Below are positions 8,426 through 17,417 of a DNA stretch of 64,000 nucleotides, in pieces. The position numbers and the translations under genes were made by a program. The notes beneath the pieces are model-generated. The model was not told the DNA's origin and ran no database searches. It saw nothing but the letters and a program-made list of their open reading frames with translations. Location of the stretch: assembly GCF_003355475.1 (NCBI RefSeq), contig NZ_CP031356.1, positions 2,294,001 to 2,358,000 on the forward strand, written 5' to 3'. Source of the DNA: Brachybacterium saurashtrense (GTDB lineage Bacteria > Actinomycetota > Actinomycetes > Actinomycetales > Dermabacteraceae). Position 1 is the first letter of the stretch. Each line of letters opens with the position of its first letter.

Positions 8426-9237
8426 CGGGCGGCCCCGCTCGCCCGGGTCGCGGCCTGCGGGGTGCCGGGATGCTGCGCCTCGGGGCGCACGTACTCACGG
8501 GCGATGAGACCGTCGCGCATCGCGACGGTGCGCCGGCAGACGGCGGCGACCTTCGCATCGTGCGTGACCATCACCAGGCTCGCCCCGGTCTCCAGGCACG
8601 AGTCCACGAGGGTGCTCAGCACGGCCTGGCCGGTCTCCTGGTCCAGGGCGCCGGTGGGCTCGTCGGCGAAGACGACCGAGGGCCGTCCGGCGAGGGCGCG
8701 GGCGACGGCGACGCGCTGCGCCTGCCCGCCGGAGAGCTGGCCGGGGCGACGCTCGTGCATGCCCGCCAGACCCAGCCGGTCCAGCCGGCTGCGCGCCTCG
8801 GAGGTCGCGGCGCGGCGCGAGGTGCCGCCGAGCATCCGCGGCAGGATGACGTTCTCCAGCGCCGTGAGCTCCGGCAGCAGCTGGCCGTCCTGGAAGACGA
8901 AGCCGAAGTCGCTGCGGCGCAGCAGGGTGCGGCGCTTCTCGCCGAGGGCGGCGAGGTCGCGGCCGTCCAGGTGCACGGTCCCGGAGGTCGGTGCGAGGAT
9001 CCCGGCGAGCACGTGCAGCAAGGTGGTCTTCCCGCAGCCGGAGGGACCCATCACGGCGAGCGAGTCACCGCGATGCAGATCGAGGTCGACGCCGTCGAGC
9101 GCGCGCGTCGCGGTCTCGGAGGTGCCGTAGGTGCGGGTGAGGGCGCGAGCGCTGAGCAGCGGGGGTCTCGGCGCGGGGTGCGCGGCGGGTCGGGGGTGCG
9201 GTGCGGCGGATGCTGCGGCGGCGGGTGCGAATGTCAT
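8422..9237 (-). CDS. ABC transporter ATP-binding protein, MacB/LolD class
   Basis: 271 residues. It has an N-terminal Ala/Pro-rich tail of about 25 residues, then Walker A GPSGCGKTT (64-72), signature LSGGQAQRVAVARAL (about 165), Walker B VVFADEPTGALD and the H-loop VTHD. 'EPTGALD' is typical of the LolD/MacB subfamily that partners with FtsX-type permeases. It is translationally coupled to the permease gene. A GATCGT hexamer (9244-9249) ends 6 nt before ATG 9237, so the operon may start leaderless; an internal start near residue 28 cannot be excluded. Confidence 0.88.
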   Translation of the reverse strand: MTFAPAAAASAAPHPRPAAHPAPRPPLLSARALTRTYGTSETATRALDGVDLDLHRGDSLAVMGPSGCGKTTLLHVLAGILAPTSGTVHLDGRDLAALGEKRRTLLRRSDFGFVFQDGQLLPELTALENVILPRMLGGTSRRAATSEARSRLDRLGLAGMHERRPGQLSGGQAQRVAVARALAGRPSVVFADEPTGALDQETGQAVLSTLVDSCLETGASLVMVTHDAKVAAVCRRTVAMRDGLIAREYVRPEAQHPGTPQAATRASGAAR

Positions 9238-9358
9238 GCCCCCACGATCCGTCGCCCTCCGTGGGCGGCGCGTCCCCCTCGGGAGCGGTCCTGCTTCGGC
9301 GCCGTCCGCCCTGGGGTGGACGTGCCCGTCGGCCCCCGTCCCCCTCCCGGACGACGCG

Positions 9359-9393
9359 GCGCCGGGCCCGGGAGCAGGTCCCGGGCCCGGCGC
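9359..9393 (-). terminator. Terminator of the pst operon
   Basis: Perfect 15-bp inverted repeat GCGCCGGGCCCGGGA with a 5-nt loop, 35 nt downstream of the pstB stop. No T-tract follows. Confidence 0.65.
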
Positions 9394-9428
9394 AGCGTGG
9401 GCCGGCGGCGGCGGTGCGCCCGCGACGC

Positions 9429-10214
9429 TCAGCCGAAGCGGCCGGAGATGTAGTCCTCGGTCTGCTTGTTGGAGGGGTTGGTGAAGATCGTGTCGGTGTC
9501 GTCGATCTCGATGAGGTGGCCGGGCTTGCCGGTGCCGGCGATGTTGAAGAAGCCGGTGCGATCCGAGACGCGGGAGGCCTGCTGCATGTTGTGCGTGACG
9601 ATCACGATCGTGTACTCCTCCTTCAGCTCGTGGATGAGGTCCTCGATCGCGAGGGTGGAGATCGGGTCCAGCGCGGAGCACGGCTCGTCCATGAGGACCA
9701 CCTCGGGCTTCACCGCGATGGTGCGGGCGATGCACAGGCGCTGCTGCTGCCCGCCGGAGAGACCCATGCCGGGCTTGTCCAGGCGGTCCTTGACCTCGTT
9801 CCACAGGTTCGCGCCCCTGAGCGCGCTCTCCACCAGCTCGTCCGCACTGGACTTCGAGATGCGGCGGTTGTTGAGCTTCACGCCGGCGAGCACGTTGTCT
9901 CGGATCGACATGGTGGGGAACGGGTTCGCCTTCTGGAACACCATGCCCACGCGGCGACGCACGTTGACCGGATCGACCTTCGGGTCGTAGATGTCCTCGC
10001 CGTCGATCTCCACCTTGCCCGTCGCGTACGCGCCGGGGATCACCTCGTGCATCCGGTTCAGGGTGCGCAGGAAGGTGGACTTGCCGCAGCCGGAGGGGCC
10101 GATCAGCGCGGTCACGGAGCGGGGCCGGATCTGGACGTCGACGCCCTCCACGGCGAGGAAGTCGCCGTAGTAGATGTTGAGGCCTTCGACGGTGATGGGC
10201 TGGGGCGCTGCCAT
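9429..10214 (-). CDS. pstB: Phosphate ABC transporter ATP-binding protein PstB
   Basis: 261 residues, full-length PstB. It has Walker [10 protein letters not shown] (39-47), the PstB-specific [12 protein letters not shown] segment, signature [13 protein letters not shown], Walker [15 protein letters not shown] and VTHNMQQA. It hydrolyses ATP to drive high-affinity phosphate import through PstCA. It is the last gene of pstS-pstC-pstA-pstB; AAAGGA precedes the ATG. No phoU gene follows before the terminator. Confidence 0.97.
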   Translation of the reverse strand: MAAPQPITVEGLNIYYGDFLAVEGVDVQIRPRSVTALIGPSGCGKSTFLRTLNRMHEVIPGAYATGKVEIDGEDIYDPKVDPVNVRRRVGMVFQKANPFPTMSIRDNVLAGVKLNNRRISKSSADELVESALRGANLWNEVKDRLDKPGMGLSGGQQQRLCIARTIAVKPEVVLMDEPCSALDPISTLAIEDLIHELKEEYTIVIVTHNMQQASRVSDRTGFFNIAGTGKPGHLIEIDDTDTIFTNPSNKQTEDYISGRFG

Positions 10215-10242
10215 CAGGAGTCCTTTCGCGAGGGGATCCGGC

Positions 10243-11409
10243 TCAGCGGCTGAGCTTCGGGGAGAAGTAGTGGCTGACCATGCGGGCGACGATGTTCAGG
10301 ATCATCACGATGACGATCAGGGTGAAGGCGGCGGCCCAGGCGCGATCGATGTTCGTGGAGATCGAGCAGGCGTACACCTCCTGGTTGATCGGATTGGTGA
10401 CCGTCTCCGACATGCAGTTCGCGTTGCCGTTGCGGTACTGCTGGTTGATGAACGTGGGCAGCGTGGCCATGCGGCCGTCGAACATGCTCCAGTTCACCGA
10501 GGTGACCATGCCGACCGTGAGCAGCAGCGGCGCGGTCTCGCCGATCACGCGCGCGATCGCGAGGGTGACGCCGGTGGTGAGGCCCGCGATCGCGGTGCGC
10601 AGCACCACCTTGACGATGGTGAGCCACTTGGGCACGCCGAGCGCGTACGCGGCCTCGCGCAGGTCCATCGGGACCAGGCGCAGCATCTCCTCGCTGTTGC
10701 GCACCACGGTGGGGATCATCAGCAGGCTCAGCGCGACCGCGCCCATGATGCCCATGCGCACGCTCTGATCGGGCATGAACGCGATGAACAGGGCGAGACC
10801 GAACAGGCCGGCGACGATCGAGGGGATGCCGGTCATGACGTCCACCAGGAAGGTGACGCCGCGGCCCAGGGTGCGCTTCCAGCCGGTGTGCGCGTACTCC
10901 ACCAGGAAGATCGCGGTGAACAGGCCCACCGGGACCGAGATCAGCGAGGCCCACAGGGTGATCAGCAGGGTGCCCACGATCGCGTGGAACACGCCGCCGG
11001 CGTCCGCGCCGCCGATGATACCGGACATGTCGTTGGTCCAGAACGCGAACGGCGTGGGCTTGGCGGCGAACACGCGCACCATGCCGCGCGCCACCACCGA
11101 CCACAGCAGCGACAGCAGCGGGAACATCGAGATCGCGAACGCGCCGATGACCAGCAGGGTCATGAGCCGATCGGTGGCCCAGCGCGGGCCCTCGCGCAGC
11201 AGCGAGTAGCCCCAGCCGAACAGCAGATGGAGGACGAAGCCCAGCAGGATGGCGCTCGGGATGGTGAGCGCGCCGGCGATGGACAGCACGGCGACGGCGA
11301 CCAGCAGGCCGGCGAGGCCGGTGAAGACCAGGTGGTACCAGGGCAGGCGGCGCTCGCTGCGGGGGCGCTGCACCGAGGAGCGAGTCTGCTCGGGGGTGGT
11401 GGTGCTCAT
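10243..11409 (-). CDS. pstA: Phosphate ABC transporter permease PstA
   Basis: 388 residues, about 90 longer than E. coli PstA. The extra length is an N-terminal part with two hydrophobic helices (about 25-70) before the core MetI-like domain. The core contains the coupling motif [19 protein letters not shown] (about 265-285) and [11 protein letters not shown] second feature is an extended extracytoplasmic loop before the last helix, with Cys332 and Cys348, absent from enterobacterial PstA and able to form a disulfide. It forms the membrane channel with PstC. Confidence 0.95.
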   Translation of the reverse strand: MSTTTPEQTRSSVQRPRSERRLPWYHLVFTGLAGLLVAVAVLSIAGALTIPSAILLGFVLHLLFGWGYSLLREGPRWATDRLMTLLVIGAFAISMFPLLSLLWSVVARGMVRVFAAKPTPFAFWTNDMSGIIGGADAGGVFHAIVGTLLITLWASLISVPVGLFTAIFLVEYAHTGWKRTLGRGVTFLVDVMTGIPSIVAGLFGLALFIAFMPDQSVRMGIMGAVALSLLMIPTVVRNSEEMLRLVPMDLREAAYALGVPKWLTIVKVVLRTAIAGLTTGVTLAIARVIGETAPLLLTVGMVTSVNWSMFDGRMATLPTFINQQYRNGNANCMSETVTNPINQEVYACSISTNIDRAWAAAFTLIVIVMILNIVARMVSHYFSPKLSR

Positions 11410-11418
11410 GGGGACCTC

Positions 11419-12381
11419 TCAGCTCTTGGGGCCGCTGCGGGCGACGATCCACCGGGCGATGGCGTTGATGATGAACGTGAGCACGAACAGCACCAGGCCG
11501 GTGAAGATGAGCAGGGACATGTCGACGCCGGAGGCCTCGGCCTGCCGGGAGGCGATGCTGGCGGCGATCGAGTTGTGCCGGCCCACCTCGAGGATGTGCA
11601 GGGAGAAGGTCGCGCCGGGCGCGAGGATCATCAGCACGGCCATGGTCTCGCCGAGCGCGCGGCCCAGGCCCAGCATCGACGCGGCGACCACGCCGCCGCG
11701 GCCGAAGGGCAGCACCACGGTGCGGATGGTCTCCCAGCGGGTGGCGCCCAGGGCGAGCGCCGCCTCCTCCTGCAGGCGCGGGGTCTGCAGGAACACCTCG
11801 CGGGAGACCGCCGTGATGATCGGCAGGACCATCACGGCGAGCACCACGGAGGCGGAGGCCAGGTTGCGCATCGGGGCGGTGGGGTCGCCGGCGAACAGCG
11901 GGATCCAGCCGAAGTAGGTGTTGAGGAAGACGTACAGCGGCTCGAGCTTGGGCACCAGCCACACCCCGCCCCACAGGCCGTAGACGACCGACGGCACCGC
12001 GGCCAGCAGGTCGATCATGTAGCCCAGCCCGGCGGCCATGCGGCGCGGGGCGTAGTGCGAGATGAACAGGGCGATGCCCACCGCGACCGGGATCGCGATG
12101 AGCAGCGCGATCGCGGCGGCCAGCACGGTGCCGTAGACGAGCGGCAGCGCGTACTCGACCAGGGAGAACTCGGCGGTGCCGGTGAACTCCTGGCTCGCCA
12201 CGACGGCCGGCATCGACTCGGTGGTGAGGAAGATCGCCACAGCCGCGAGGGTAACGAAGATGAGGAGCCCGGAGCCGACGCTCAGGGCGGAGAACAGCGA
12301 GTCGCCGAATCGGCGGCCGCTCGACGACAGGCCGGCGGGCCGGGTCTGCGCCGCGTCCGTGTCGGCGTCAGTGGAGCTCAT
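11419..12381 (-). CDS. pstC: Phosphate ABC transporter permease PstC
   Basis: 320 residues, six TM segments of the MetI-like permease fold. The coupling motif EAALALGATRWETIRTVVLP and the following GLGRALGETMAVLM are diagnostic of PstC. It follows pstS after 112 nt that contain a hairpin and precedes pstA by 9 nt, so pstC-pstA-pstB are tightly coupled. It imports inorganic phosphate with PstA and PstB. Confidence 0.96.
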   Translation of the reverse strand: MSSTDADTDAAQTRPAGLSSSGRRFGDSLFSALSVGSGLLIFVTLAAVAIFLTTESMPAVVASQEFTGTAEFSLVEYALPLVYGTVLAAAIALLIAIPVAVGIALFISHYAPRRMAAGLGYMIDLLAAVPSVVYGLWGGVWLVPKLEPLYVFLNTYFGWIPLFAGDPTAPMRNLASASVVLAVMVLPIITAVSREVFLQTPRLQEEAALALGATRWETIRTVVLPFGRGGVVAASMLGLGRALGETMAVLMILAPGATFSLHILEVGRHNSIAASIASRQAEASGVDMSLLIFTGLVLFVLTFIINAIARWIVARSGPKS

Positions 12382-12444
12382 GGGGACCTTCCTCAGTGTT
12401 CACGGGTGCCGCAGGGGGTGGGGGCCGGGGGCCGCGACGGCGGC

Positions 12445-12471
12445 GTCGCCGGGCCGTCGGGGCCCGGCGAC
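12445..12471 (-). terminator. Hairpin between pstS and pstC (partial terminator or mRNA stabiliser)
   Basis: Perfect 11-bp stem GTCGCCGGGCC / GGCCCGGCGAC with a 5-nt loop, directly after the pstS stop. Its position suggests partial termination or 3'-end protection that raises PstS over the permease subunits. Confidence 0.6.
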
Positions 12472-12493
12472 ACCGCGCCGTGAGGGAATGGGA

Positions 12494-13630
12494 TCAGCCG
12501 ACGGTGATGCCGTCGATCGCGGCCTGCGCCTCGGTGCGCAGCTCCTCCGAGATCGGGGCGGAGCCCGCGGCCTCGGCGGCCGTGTTCTGGCCCTCCTCGG
12601 AGACGATGTAGGACGCGTACGCCTTGACCGCCTCGCCCTCGGCGGAGTCGGCGTAGGAGCCGCACAGCGCGAGGTAGGAGATCAGGACGATCGGGTAGAC
12701 GCCCTCCTCGGTGGTGGTGCGGTCGAGCTCCACGACGATGTCGTTCTCCTCGCGGCCCTCCTCGCGCGGGGAGACGTCCACGGCCTTGGCGGCGGCCTCG
12801 GCGCTGTACTCGACGAACTCCTCGCCCACCTGGATGGAGGCGGTGCCGAGGTTGCCGGCCTGGGAGGCGTCGGCGTAGCCGATGGTGCCGTTGCCGCCCT
12901 CGACCGTGGAGATCAGGCCGGAGGTGCCGTCACCGGACTGGCCGCCGTCGATGGGCCAGGTCTCGATGGGGCCGTGGGTCCAGGCATCGGGAGCGGTCTC
13001 GGAGAGGTACTCGGTGAAGTTCTCGGTGGTGCCCGAGTCGTCCGAGCGGTGCACCGGGACGATGTCCAGATCGGGGAGGTCGACGTCCGGGTTGTGCTCG
13101 GCGATCGCCTCGTCGTTCCAGGTGGTGATGTCGCCGGCGAAGATGCCGCCGATGACCTCGGGGGTGAGGTTCAGCGAGTCGATGCCCTCGAGGTTGAACA
13201 CCACGGCGATCGGGGAGATGTAGATCGGCAGGTCGAAGGCCTGGGTGTCGTTGCACTGCTCGGCGGAGGCGGCGAGCTCCTCCTCGTCCAGAGCGGCGTC
13301 GGTGCCGGCGAACTTCACCTGGCCGGAGAGGAACTGCTCACGGCCGGTGCCGGAGCCGGTGGGGTCGTAGGTGACCGTGAGGTCGCCGCCCTCGGCCTGC
13401 ACGAGGCCCATGAAGGACTCGGTCCACGCGGTCTGGGCGTTCTGCGCGGAGGAGGCGCCGGAGCCGGCAAGGTTGCCGGAGAGCTCGGCGTAGCCGCCGG
13501 CGCTCATGCCGCCGCCGTCGGAGGAGCCGGAGCCGGTGGTGGTCTCGGAGCCGCCGCAGGCGGTGAGCGCGAGGCCGCCGACGAGTCCGAGCGCGGCGAG
13601 CGAGACGAGCTTGTTCTTGCGAACGTTCAC
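12494..13630 (-). CDS. pstS: Phosphate-binding lipoprotein PstS
   Basis: 378 residues starting with GTG at 13630. The signal peptide ends in the lipobox LTAC with the acylated Cys at 25, then a Gly/Ser-rich linker. Phosphate-ligand motifs are present: GSGASSAQNA near residue 59, DPTGSGTGREQFLSG around 90-104, and HRSDDSGTTENF around 190. It captures phosphate outside the membrane and delivers it to PstCA. AAAGGAC lies 5-11 nt before the GTG. It is the first gene of the pst operon, downstream of the PHO boxes at 13724-13766. Confidence 0.97.
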   Translation of the reverse strand: MNVRKNKLVSLAALGLVGGLALTACGGSETTTGSGSSDGGGMSAGGYAELSGNLAGSGASSAQNAQTAWTESFMGLVQAEGGDLTVTYDPTGSGTGREQFLSGQVKFAGTDAALDEEELAASAEQCNDTQAFDLPIYISPIAVVFNLEGIDSLNLTPEVIGGIFAGDITTWNDEAIAEHNPDVDLPDLDIVPVHRSDDSGTTENFTEYLSETAPDAWTHGPIETWPIDGGQSGDGTSGLISTVEGGNGTIGYADASQAGNLGTASIQVGEEFVEYSAEAAAKAVDVSPREEGREENDIVVELDRTTTEEGVYPIVLISYLALCGSYADSAEGEAVKAYASYIVSEEGQNTAAEAAGSAPISEELRTEAQAAIDGITVG

Positions 13631-13723
13631 TGCGTGTCCTTTCGGGGCCCTGGGCCCGGAAGCTGTGCTGCTGGGGAACTGACAGCGGGGACGCTAAGGA
13701 GGGCAGGTGACTGCGCACCCGCT

Positions 13724-13766
13724 CGGGCGTGAACAGCAGGTGAACTCCCCGCTCGCAGGGATGAAC
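13724..13766 (-). promoter_or_regulatory. PHO-box array (putative PhoP operator) of pstSCAB
   Basis: On the minus strand three direct repeats read GTTCATCCCTG, then after a 10-nt gap GTTCACCTGCT and GTTCACGCCCG. The last two are exactly 11 nt apart and the first is 21 nt further upstream, i.e. in phase with two turns. Direct GTTCA-type 11-nt repeats are the known PhoP-binding pattern of actinobacteria. A TTAGCGT hexamer region (about 13692-13699) lies between this array and pstS and may be the -10. Confidence 0.75.
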
Positions 13767-13884
13767 ACGCAGGTGGGAGTGTGGATACGATCAGGTCACA
13801 GCGCGCTCCGGGTCACGCCCGAGTGGTCTGGGACACCGTGGCGGGGCCACAGGGGTGGTGCCGGGCGGGCGGCGACGGACGAGG

Positions 13885-14445
13885 TCACGCACCCGCGGCG
13901 GTGGCGATCGCCGCGATGATGATCACCGCCACGTAGGCGAGGATGAACAGCAGCGGGATCAGCCCGATCAGCGAGGTCACCAGCCCGGCGATCGCCAGCC
14001 CCCGGCCGGAGCGGGCCGTGGCCGCCTCCGGCCCGGTCTCCTTCATCCCCTTGGCCGAGAACCAGATCCCGAACGGCGCGGTGAGGCCGGCGCACATGGT
14101 CAGGGCCAGCACTCCCAGCACGAGACCGGCGGTGGCCGCGCCGGAGCTCGGGGGCACCGGCGCGAAGCCGCCGTACTGCGGACCGCCGGACGGCGGTGCA
14201 CCGTACGGGGCGCTCCCGGCCTGGGCGGGCGCGGCGTACGGGCTCGGTGCGGTGCCGTGGCCCGAGGCGCCGCTCTGCGGCGCGCCGAACACGGGGCCGA
14301 ACCCGTCGGCCTCCTGCGGGCGGGCGGCGTACGGATCCGCCGAGGCGGAGGAGCCCTGCTCCACCGCGTACGGGTCCTGCCCGTCGGCCCACCGCCCGGG
14401 CCCGTCCCGATGCTCCTGGAATCCTCCGCCGTATCCGCTGCTCAT
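13885..14445 (-). CDS. DUF4190-type small membrane protein
   Basis: 186 residues. The first ~95 are Pro/Gly/Tyr/Ala-rich and disordered, with repeated PYAA and PYG motifs. Two hydrophobic helices follow (about 103-127 and 148-180) separated by FGIWFSAKGMKETG, typical of DUF4190 and related actinobacterial proteins. The function is unknown; the Tyr/Pro-rich cytoplasmic tail suggests protein-protein contacts. It lies 97 nt downstream of mutT1 on the same strand, so it may be cotranscribed; AGGGG is 9 nt before ATG. Confidence 0.7.
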   Translation of the reverse strand: MSSGYGGGFQEHRDGPGRWADGQDPYAVEQGSSASADPYAARPQEADGFGPVFGAPQSGASGHGTAPSPYAAPAQAGSAPYGAPPSGGPQYGGFAPVPPSSGAATAGLVLGVLALTMCAGLTAPFGIWFSAKGMKETGPEAATARSGRGLAIAGLVTSLIGLIPLLFILAYVAVIIIAAIATAAGA

Positions 14446-14542
14446 GCGTGCTGTCCCCTGTTCGTGCTCGTGTCGTCCCTCGGGCGCGGAGCCGTGCGCC
14501 CCGTCGCCTGCTGGCCTCTCCCCGCTCTCGGCGGGATGCTCC

Positions 14543-15487
14543 TCATCCGATGTTCGGCAGGTGCCGCTCCACCGCGACCACGGTGCCTCCGGCCGTGGTG
14601 TGCAGCAGCAGCGCCTCGCCCGCGGCGAGGAACGGATCCTCCCGCGGCAGCTCGAGCGCCGCCCCCTGCCGCGCGGCGTCCTTCACGGCGGCGATCACCG
14701 TGGGCAGCACCGGGCGGTGGGTGCACACCACCGTGGGCCGCGCCTCGGTGAGCACGCGCGCGATCACCGCGGCGGTCTTCGCAGGCTGCTCGGCGTGCCC
14801 GGCCTCGGTGAGCTCCTCCTTGGTGCGCACCTTGAGCCCCTCGCTGCGCGCGAGCGGCTCGACGGTGGCGCGGCACCGCTCCCACGGGCTGCTCAGCACG
14901 CTCGCCGGGTCGAAGGCGTCCAGCAGCGGCGGCAGCGCCCGCGCCTGCTTCTTCCCCTTGCCGTTCAGCGGGCGGGAGGCCTCGCCCTTGCGCCACTTGG
15001 CACGGGACAGCGCGGCGCCGTGGCGCTGGATGATGATCGGCACCGTCGCCAGCTCCCCCGCCTCCCGGAAGCGGCGCAGCGCGGCCAGCGGCACCTGGTC
15101 GGACTGCCGGGTCACGATCCGCTCGGCCTCCTCCAGCGGCACCCAGCGCACCTCGTCCACCTCGCCGTGGTCCTGGGGCCCGGGGGCGATCGTCGCCCGC
15201 ACCGTCGCCGTCCAGTACTGCACGATCTTGGTGCGGCCGTCCGGGAGCAGGTACACCGAGGCCGGCAGCGGGCGCTGCAGCCGCACCCGGCAGCCGGTCT
15301 CCTCGGCCACCTCGCGCACCGCGGCGGCGGGGAACGTCTCGCCCTTGTCGAGCTTGCCCTTGGGGATCGACCAGTCGTCGTAGCGCGGGCGATGGATCAG
15401 CAGCACCTGCAGCTGCTCGCCCTTCTCGCGCCAGGTGAGGGCGCCGGCGGCGAGGACGGGCGGCGGCTTCCCGGGGGCGACGCGCAC
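14543..15487 (-). CDS. mutT1: NUDIX hydrolase fused to histidine phosphatase (MutT1-like)
   Basis: 314 residues. An N-terminal NUDIX domain has its box starting at about residue 44 (GKLDKGE...) and ending REVAEETG at 58-65. A C-terminal histidine-phosphatase-type domain begins with IIQRHGAALS near residue 150 and has THRPVLP as the second histidine motif. This two-domain order is that of mycobacterial MutT1, which hydrolyses 8-oxo-(d)GTP and diadenosine polyphosphates. The final region is short, and the RHG motif keeps both R and H. It starts 3 nt after the mshD stop, so the two are an operon. Confidence 0.88.
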   Translation of the reverse strand: MRVAPGKPPPVLAAGALTWREKGEQLQVLLIHRPRYDDWSIPKGKLDKGETFPAAAVREVAEETGCRVRLQRPLPASVYLLPDGRTKIVQYWTATVRATIAPGPQDHGEVDEVRWVPLEEAERIVTRQSDQVPLAALRRFREAGELATVPIIIQRHGAALSRAKWRKGEASRPLNGKGKKQARALPPLLDAFDPASVLSSPWERCRATVEPLARSEGLKVRTKEELTEAGHAEQPAKTAAVIARVLTEARPTVVCTHRPVLPTVIAAVKDAARQGAALELPREDPFLAAGEALLLHTTAGGTVVAVERHLPNIG

Positions 15488-15490
15488 CGC

Positions 15491-16384
15491 TCAGCCCCGT
15501 CCCGCCGCGCGCATCTGCACGTCACGGCCCACGATCTCGAAGCCCCAGGTCTCGTACAGGCGCAGCGCCGCGGTGTTGTCCGATTCCACGTACAGCTCCG
15601 CGCCGGGCGCCCCGTCCTCGCGCAGGCGCGTGAGCGCGGTGGCCAGCAGCACGCCGGCCACGCCGTGCCCCTGCACCGACGGGTCGGTGCCCACCACGTA
15701 CACCTCCGCCGCGGCGGACGTGTCCCCCGGGTGCTCGCGCTTGAGCCAGACGAAGCCCACCAGCTCCTCGTCCCGCAGCGCGACGTGCATGTCCGCCGGG
15801 TCGAACCAGGGCTGGGCGAGGCGCTGGTCGAGATCCGCGCGGGTGAGCGTGCCCTGCTCGGGGTGGGAGGCGAAGGCGCGCGCGTTCACCTCGACCCAGC
15901 GCGCGGCGTCACGTGCCGCGTCGAAGGTGTCCAGGCGCAGACCGGGAAGGTCCGAGGCGGGCACCGCCGGGAGCGCCGGCCCGGTACCGAGGGAGCGGTG
16001 CAGCGTGAGCAGGCGGCGGGTCTCCTCGAGCCCCGCGCTCGCGAGGAAGGCGAGGGAGCCCTCGAGCGCGCCGTGCGCCCACACGCCCGCATCGGGGCGC
16101 AGGGCGAGCACCTCGCGCAGCAGCGCGGTGCCGTGCCCTCGGCGGCGATGGTCGGGGTGGACCATGCCTTGCACGGTCCCGTCGGCGAGCACGCTCGCAT
16201 AGCCGATCAGGTCCTGCTCCTCGGCGCCCGGCGCCCAGCGCAGCAGATGCCGGTCCGTCCCGCCCTCGAGGGCGAGCACGGCCGCCTCGTCCAGCGGGGA
16301 GACGCCGTCGTGCGCGGTCGCGGCGTCGAGCAGTGCGCGCACCGCGGCGCGGTGCGCGCCGGTCGGCGCGGCAGTGGAGTTCAT
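15491..16384 (-). CDS. mshD: Mycothiol synthase
   Basis: 297 residues made of two GNAT acetyltransferase domains (about 1-130 and 150-297). Each has an acetyl-CoA loop: VHPDHRRRGHG in the first and TDPSVQGHGVAG in the second. The C-terminal segment ESDNTAALRLYETWGF is typical. MshD acetylates the cysteinyl amine in the last step of mycothiol synthesis, the main low-molecular-weight thiol of actinobacteria. GGAAGGAC precedes ATG 16384. It is first gene of an operon with mutT1, a plausible oxidative-damage pairing, and divergent from the membrane protein at 16565. Confidence 0.92.
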   Translation of the reverse strand: MNSTAAPTGAHRAAVRALLDAATAHDGVSPLDEAAVLALEGGTDRHLLRWAPGAEEQDLIGYASVLADGTVQGMVHPDHRRRGHGTALLREVLALRPDAGVWAHGALEGSLAFLASAGLEETRRLLTLHRSLGTGPALPAVPASDLPGLRLDTFDAARDAARWVEVNARAFASHPEQGTLTRADLDQRLAQPWFDPADMHVALRDEELVGFVWLKREHPGDTSAAAEVYVVGTDPSVQGHGVAGVLLATALTRLREDGAPGAELYVESDNTAALRLYETWGFEIVGRDVQMRAAGRG

Positions 16385-16564
16385 GGGGTCCTTCCGGGGC
16401 TCTGGGGGCGCGATCCGTCCCGCCCGCCGCGGCGTCTGGACGGGCCGGTCGTGGGGAACGAGTATGCCGCCACCAGCGGGCACTCGTAGACTGCCACTGT
16501 AGCGCCCGGCGACCACGCCCCGTCGGCGCGGCCCGTCACCGGATTCGACAGCGAGGGAGGCCCA

Positions 16565-17311
16565 GTGACCGTCCCCGAGCGCGCCCCTCTCGGAGCAGCC
16601 CTCGCACTGCTGCTGGCCGTGGTCTCGCTCACCGGGACGCTCGCCCCCGTGCTCACCGCCGTCGTGGTGGGCGTGCTCGGGATCCTGATCGGCATCGCCT
16701 GGCCCAGCCTGCTGGAACTGCCCGCCGCGGGCGGCACCCGCGCCGTGGTGGCGGGCACCGGCGTGCTCGGGGCGATGGTCGCGGTGCTGGTGCCGGAACG
16801 GCTCACCCCGGTCGCTGCGGTGGTGATGGTGTGCGCGCTGGGGGTGTTCGCCTCGTTCGTGCAGCAGATGCTGCGCAGGGAGCGGCGCGAGCTCACCGAG
16901 TCCCTCACCGGCACCGTGGCGGGCGTGTTCGTCTCCGGGATCGCCGCGAGCTGGGTGATCGCACAGACCGCCGCGGCCGCGCAGAGCAGCGGAGCGCTCC
17001 CGGCCTCGATCGCGACGGGCCTGGCCGCGACCCTCCTGCTGGGCTCCACCCCGCTGCCCGCCCGGGCGCGGTTCGTCGTCTCCGTGCTCGGCGGCGCCGC
17101 CGTCACCGCGGTGCTCGCGGTGCTGCTGCTGGGCTGGTGGTGGCTGCCCGCGGCGACCGTCGGCCTGGTCACCGCGGTGGGTGCGAGCTGCGCCCACCTG
17201 CTCACCGGCTCCTCGCTGGTCTCGCGGGAGCCGCTCCCCTCGCTCGCGGTGGCGGCGGTGCCGGTGGCGACCGTCGGGGTGGTCGCGCACCTCGCCGTGC
17301 TGCTGTTCTGA
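16565..17311 (+). CDS. Integral membrane protein of unknown function
   Basis: 248 residues, GTG start with GGGAGG 6-11 nt upstream. About eight hydrophobic helices cover almost the whole chain, with a single basic cytoplasmic stretch MLRRERRELTESLTG near residues 102-116. I recognise no catalytic motif and assign no family. It is divergent from mshD across 180 nt that hold a TAGACT hexamer at 16487-16492 as a possible -10. It is followed 106 nt later by the microprotein gene. Confidence 0.65.
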   Translation: MTVPERAPLGAALALLLAVVSLTGTLAPVLTAVVVGVLGILIGIAWPSLLELPAAGGTRAVVAGTGVLGAMVAVLVPERLTPVAAVVMVCALGVFASFVQQMLRRERRELTESLTGTVAGVFVSGIAASWVIAQTAAAAQSSGALPASIATGLAATLLLGSTPLPARARFVVSVLGGAAVTAVLAVLLLGWWWLPAATVGLVTAVGASCAHLLTGSSLVSREPLPSLAVAAVPVATVGVVAHLAVLLF

Positions 17312-17404
17312 GCGTCCCCGCCGCCGTCCCGAGGGCCCCTGCCGGGCCGGGTGAGGGCGCCCACGCCGGGCTCGACACCGCCCCTGCCCGTGCCGCCGGG
17401 ACGA

Positions 17405-17410
17405 TAGACT
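17405..17410 (+). promoter_or_regulatory. -10 hexamer TAGACT, leaderless promoter of the 33-residue ORF
   Basis: GATAGACT ends 7 nt before ATG 17418, putting the transcription start at the ATG. The hexamer is a close match to TANNNT. Confidence 0.55.
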
Positions 17411-17417
17411 CGCGGCC

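Noticed and set aside
16487..16492. TAGACT as promoter -10 of the membrane-protein gene at 16565
   Set aside because: Not listed as a feature: there is no -35 and the resulting leader would be ~65 nt; it is only mentioned as a possibility under the gene.
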